This document shows, piece by piece, positions 15,286 through 15,487 of a stretch of DNA of 15,487 nt; the stretch's first letter is position 1; each line of letters begins with the position of its first letter. Source of the stretch: Nitrososphaeraceae archaeon (GTDB lineage: Archaea > Thermoproteota > Nitrososphaeria > Nitrososphaerales > Nitrososphaeraceae); assembly GCA_025937665.1 (NCBI GenBank), contig JAICQW010000027.1:1-15487 (forward strand), written 5' to 3'. Position numbers and translations under genes: made by a program. The notes beneath the pieces were generated by a model. That model was not told where the DNA came from and searched no databases. It was given only the letters and a program-made list of their open reading frames with translations.

Positions 15286-15477
15286 ATGCTGCACAATATG
15301 AGATTCTATCGGATATTGCAAAAATTATTTCTCGCATTGATGCTCCTGAGGGAAAAATTTCTCATAATTGACACCAAAGACCTTCATAATAATTCTATCA
15401 TTCTCTTTCTTAACGTTTCCCATGTCTTTCTTTTCGGTAACTTTTATCACATAGGCGTACTGCTTTACAAACTATAA
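15286..15477 (+). CDS. Doubtful small ORF (63 aa)
   Basis: ATG to TAA, giving a hydrophobic product rich in Leu and Phe with a possible membrane segment in its second half (NNSIILFLNVSHVFLFG). No clear TATA box lies at the right distance. Overlapping ORFs in other frames (for example ATG 15264 to TGA 15371, 35 codons; and a 32-codon ORF on the minus strand) look equally protein-like, so coding potential is not settled. Confidence 0.2.
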   Translation: MLHNMRFYRILQKLFLALMLLREKFLIIDTKDLHNNSIILFLNVSHVFLFGNFYHIGVLLYKL

Positions 15478-15487
15478 ATAAAAGATC

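Noticed and set aside
15264..15371. 35-codon plus-strand ORF near the right edge
   Set aside because: The composition is plausible, but two other frames overlap it with similar plausibility and no promoter supports it.

Overview
The window looks like a chromosomal piece of an ammonia-oxidising archaeon of the Nitrososphaerales. A Nitrosocosmicus-like lineage is the best guess. The support is AT-rich DNA, archaeal TATA boxes about 22-30 nt upstream of start codons with little or no leader, secreted NHL-propeller and cupredoxin-like proteins, small Cys-rich proteins ending in a CPCC knuckle, and monofunctional proline dehydrogenase and P5C dehydrogenase genes. The taxon is inferred from gene style; no rRNA gene is present to confirm it. 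There are no CRISPR arrays, transposases, integrases, rRNAs or recognisable tRNAs.

Layout. Bases 1-1620 are the 3' part of a large secreted protein: a 14-residue tandem repeat, a PKD/REJ-like Ig domain and a six-bladed NHL propeller. It is open through the left edge. Facing it is a secreted PQQ-type sugar dehydrogenase (1741-3075, minus). Next comes a short secreted protein with only two NHL blades (3344-3778, minus), then a 63-residue hypothetical (4069-4260).

Bases 4484-11925 form the metabolic core: an acyl-CoA dehydrogenase (plus) overlapping tail to tail with a class III aminotransferase (minus), a divergent hypothetical, a two-gene set of exported proteins (7593-9225), then proline dehydrogenase and Δ1-pyrroline-5-carboxylate dehydrogenase. 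The last two convert proline to glutamate. The aminotransferase has lysine 6-aminotransferase-like motifs and could feed semialdehydes into the same metabolism. The acyl-CoA dehydrogenase has some glutaryl-CoA dehydrogenase-like features. A wider amino-acid degradation role is an inference.

Bases 12183-14979 are all on the minus strand apart from one possible remnant: MsrA, a 54-residue zinc-ribbon protein (12767-12931), an exported cupredoxin-fold protein that appears to lack the usual copper-ligand Cys, a small Cys-containing protein, and a four-helix membrane protein broken by a one-base frameshift. A coding-like stretch without a start codon (14268-14414, plus) lies between the last two. 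The right end (14980-15487) is mostly featureless, with one doubtful small ORF.

Most findings concern start sites, small or broken genes and unusual domains. I did not find a convincing new multi-gene system.
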